From Candidatus Kaistia colombiensis (GTDB taxonomy: Bacteria; Pseudomonadota; Alphaproteobacteria; Rhizobiales; Kaistiaceae): a stretch of 64,000 nt of DNA. The first letter of the stretch is position 1. Each line of letters starts with the position of its first letter. The notes below the pieces were generated by a model, which did no database searches, was not told where the DNA came from, and saw only the letters and a list, made by a program, of their open reading frames with translations. Shown one piece after another: positions 63,893 through 64,000 of the stretch. The translations under genes and the position numbers were made by a program. The stretch spans positions 3,548,501 through 3,612,500 of the forward strand of contig CP119318.1 in NCBI GenBank assembly GCA_029203105.1, given 5' to 3'.

Positions 63893-64000
63893 ATGGGCAA
63901 GAAGCTTCTTTCGCTCGCACTCGCTGCGAGCCTCACCGCGCTGTCCTCCGGCGCATTCGCCGAGGGCATCGCCGGCGCACCGGCGCCGTTCGACAAGGGC
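63893..64000 (+). CDS. Periplasmic sugar-type binding protein, 3' truncated by window end
   Basis: Thirty-six codons are visible from ATG at 63893 (MGKKLLSLALAASLTALSSG, AFAEGIAGAPAPFDKG); an in-frame ATG at 63887 is also possible. This is a clear Sec signal peptide with cleavage after AFA, and the mature start resembles ribose-type binding proteins. It probably begins another ABC importer. Ligand unknown. Confidence 0.7.
   Translation, partial: MGKKLLSLALAASLTALSSGAFAEGIAGAPAPFDKG

Overview
The window is a high-GC (roughly two thirds G+C) stretch of bacterial chromosome. The density of ribose-type and glycerol-phosphate-type sugar ABC importers, the fused 2-oxo-acid dehydrogenase E1, and the families of dispersed palindromes (CTCTCCCGC..GCGGGAGAGG, ACCTCTCCCTCAGGGAGAGGT, GTCATCCC..GGGATGAC) all suggest an alphaproteobacterium of the Hyphomicrobiales. 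A Kaistia-like genus would fit, but that is a guess. No rRNA, tRNA, CRISPR array, phage or insertion sequence was seen. Almost all of it is carbohydrate or polyol catabolism, arranged as a series of 'importer + dehydrogenases/kinases + own regulator' units.

Region by region: 1-4.4 kb holds a 5'-truncated aminotransferase, a frameshifted ROK regulator and a frameshifted pgi. 4.8-28.1 kb looks like one regulon. A 16-bp near-palindrome (consensus ATTATARTAKCATRAT) recurs at 4846, 12877, 17818 and 18810. These sites lie in front of an importer/SDR operon, between a degenerate SDR and a fused E1-alpha/E1-beta/lipoyl protein with a truncated E2-like partner, between an SDR and a GntR/UTRA regulator, and in front of a second importer operon ending in an SMP-30 lactonase and a GH94-type phosphorylase. 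A low-GC MltR-like gene, an aldose epimerase and an MgtC protein are interspersed. 28.4-34.9 kb holds a P-loop kinase, a ROK kinase and a LacD-type aldolase, next to a SorC regulator and a ribose/fructose-type importer. 35.6-45.5 kb holds an SDR, a LacI regulator, a PAS-GGDEF protein, and an importer co-directional with enoyl-CoA hydratase, CaiB-type CoA transferase and SDR genes. 45.6-59.5 kb is a probable C4/C5 polyol locus: DUF4432, TIM-barrel isomerase, Gfo/Idh/MocA oxidoreductase, a two-ATPase/two-permease importer, LacI regulator, zinc alcohol dehydrogenase and FGGY kinase. 59.7-60.0 kb encodes two tandem, closely related ~30-residue peptides with a RiPP-leader-like YxxPxL motif. 60.1-64 kb holds adenine deaminase, guanine deaminase and the start of another periplasmic binding protein.

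A caution applies to the gene models. Several genes are broken by single-base indels that leave the flanking protein conserved. Between 18.3 and 21.8 kb I count 19 single-base insertions, 18 of them C or G. This looks more like poor consensus sequence than gene decay, so those genes may be intact in the organism. The items most worth following up are the operator-defined regulon with its two pseudoenzyme-like members, the complementary degeneracy of the two ATPases at 49-51 kb, and the tandem small peptides at 59.7-60.0 kb.
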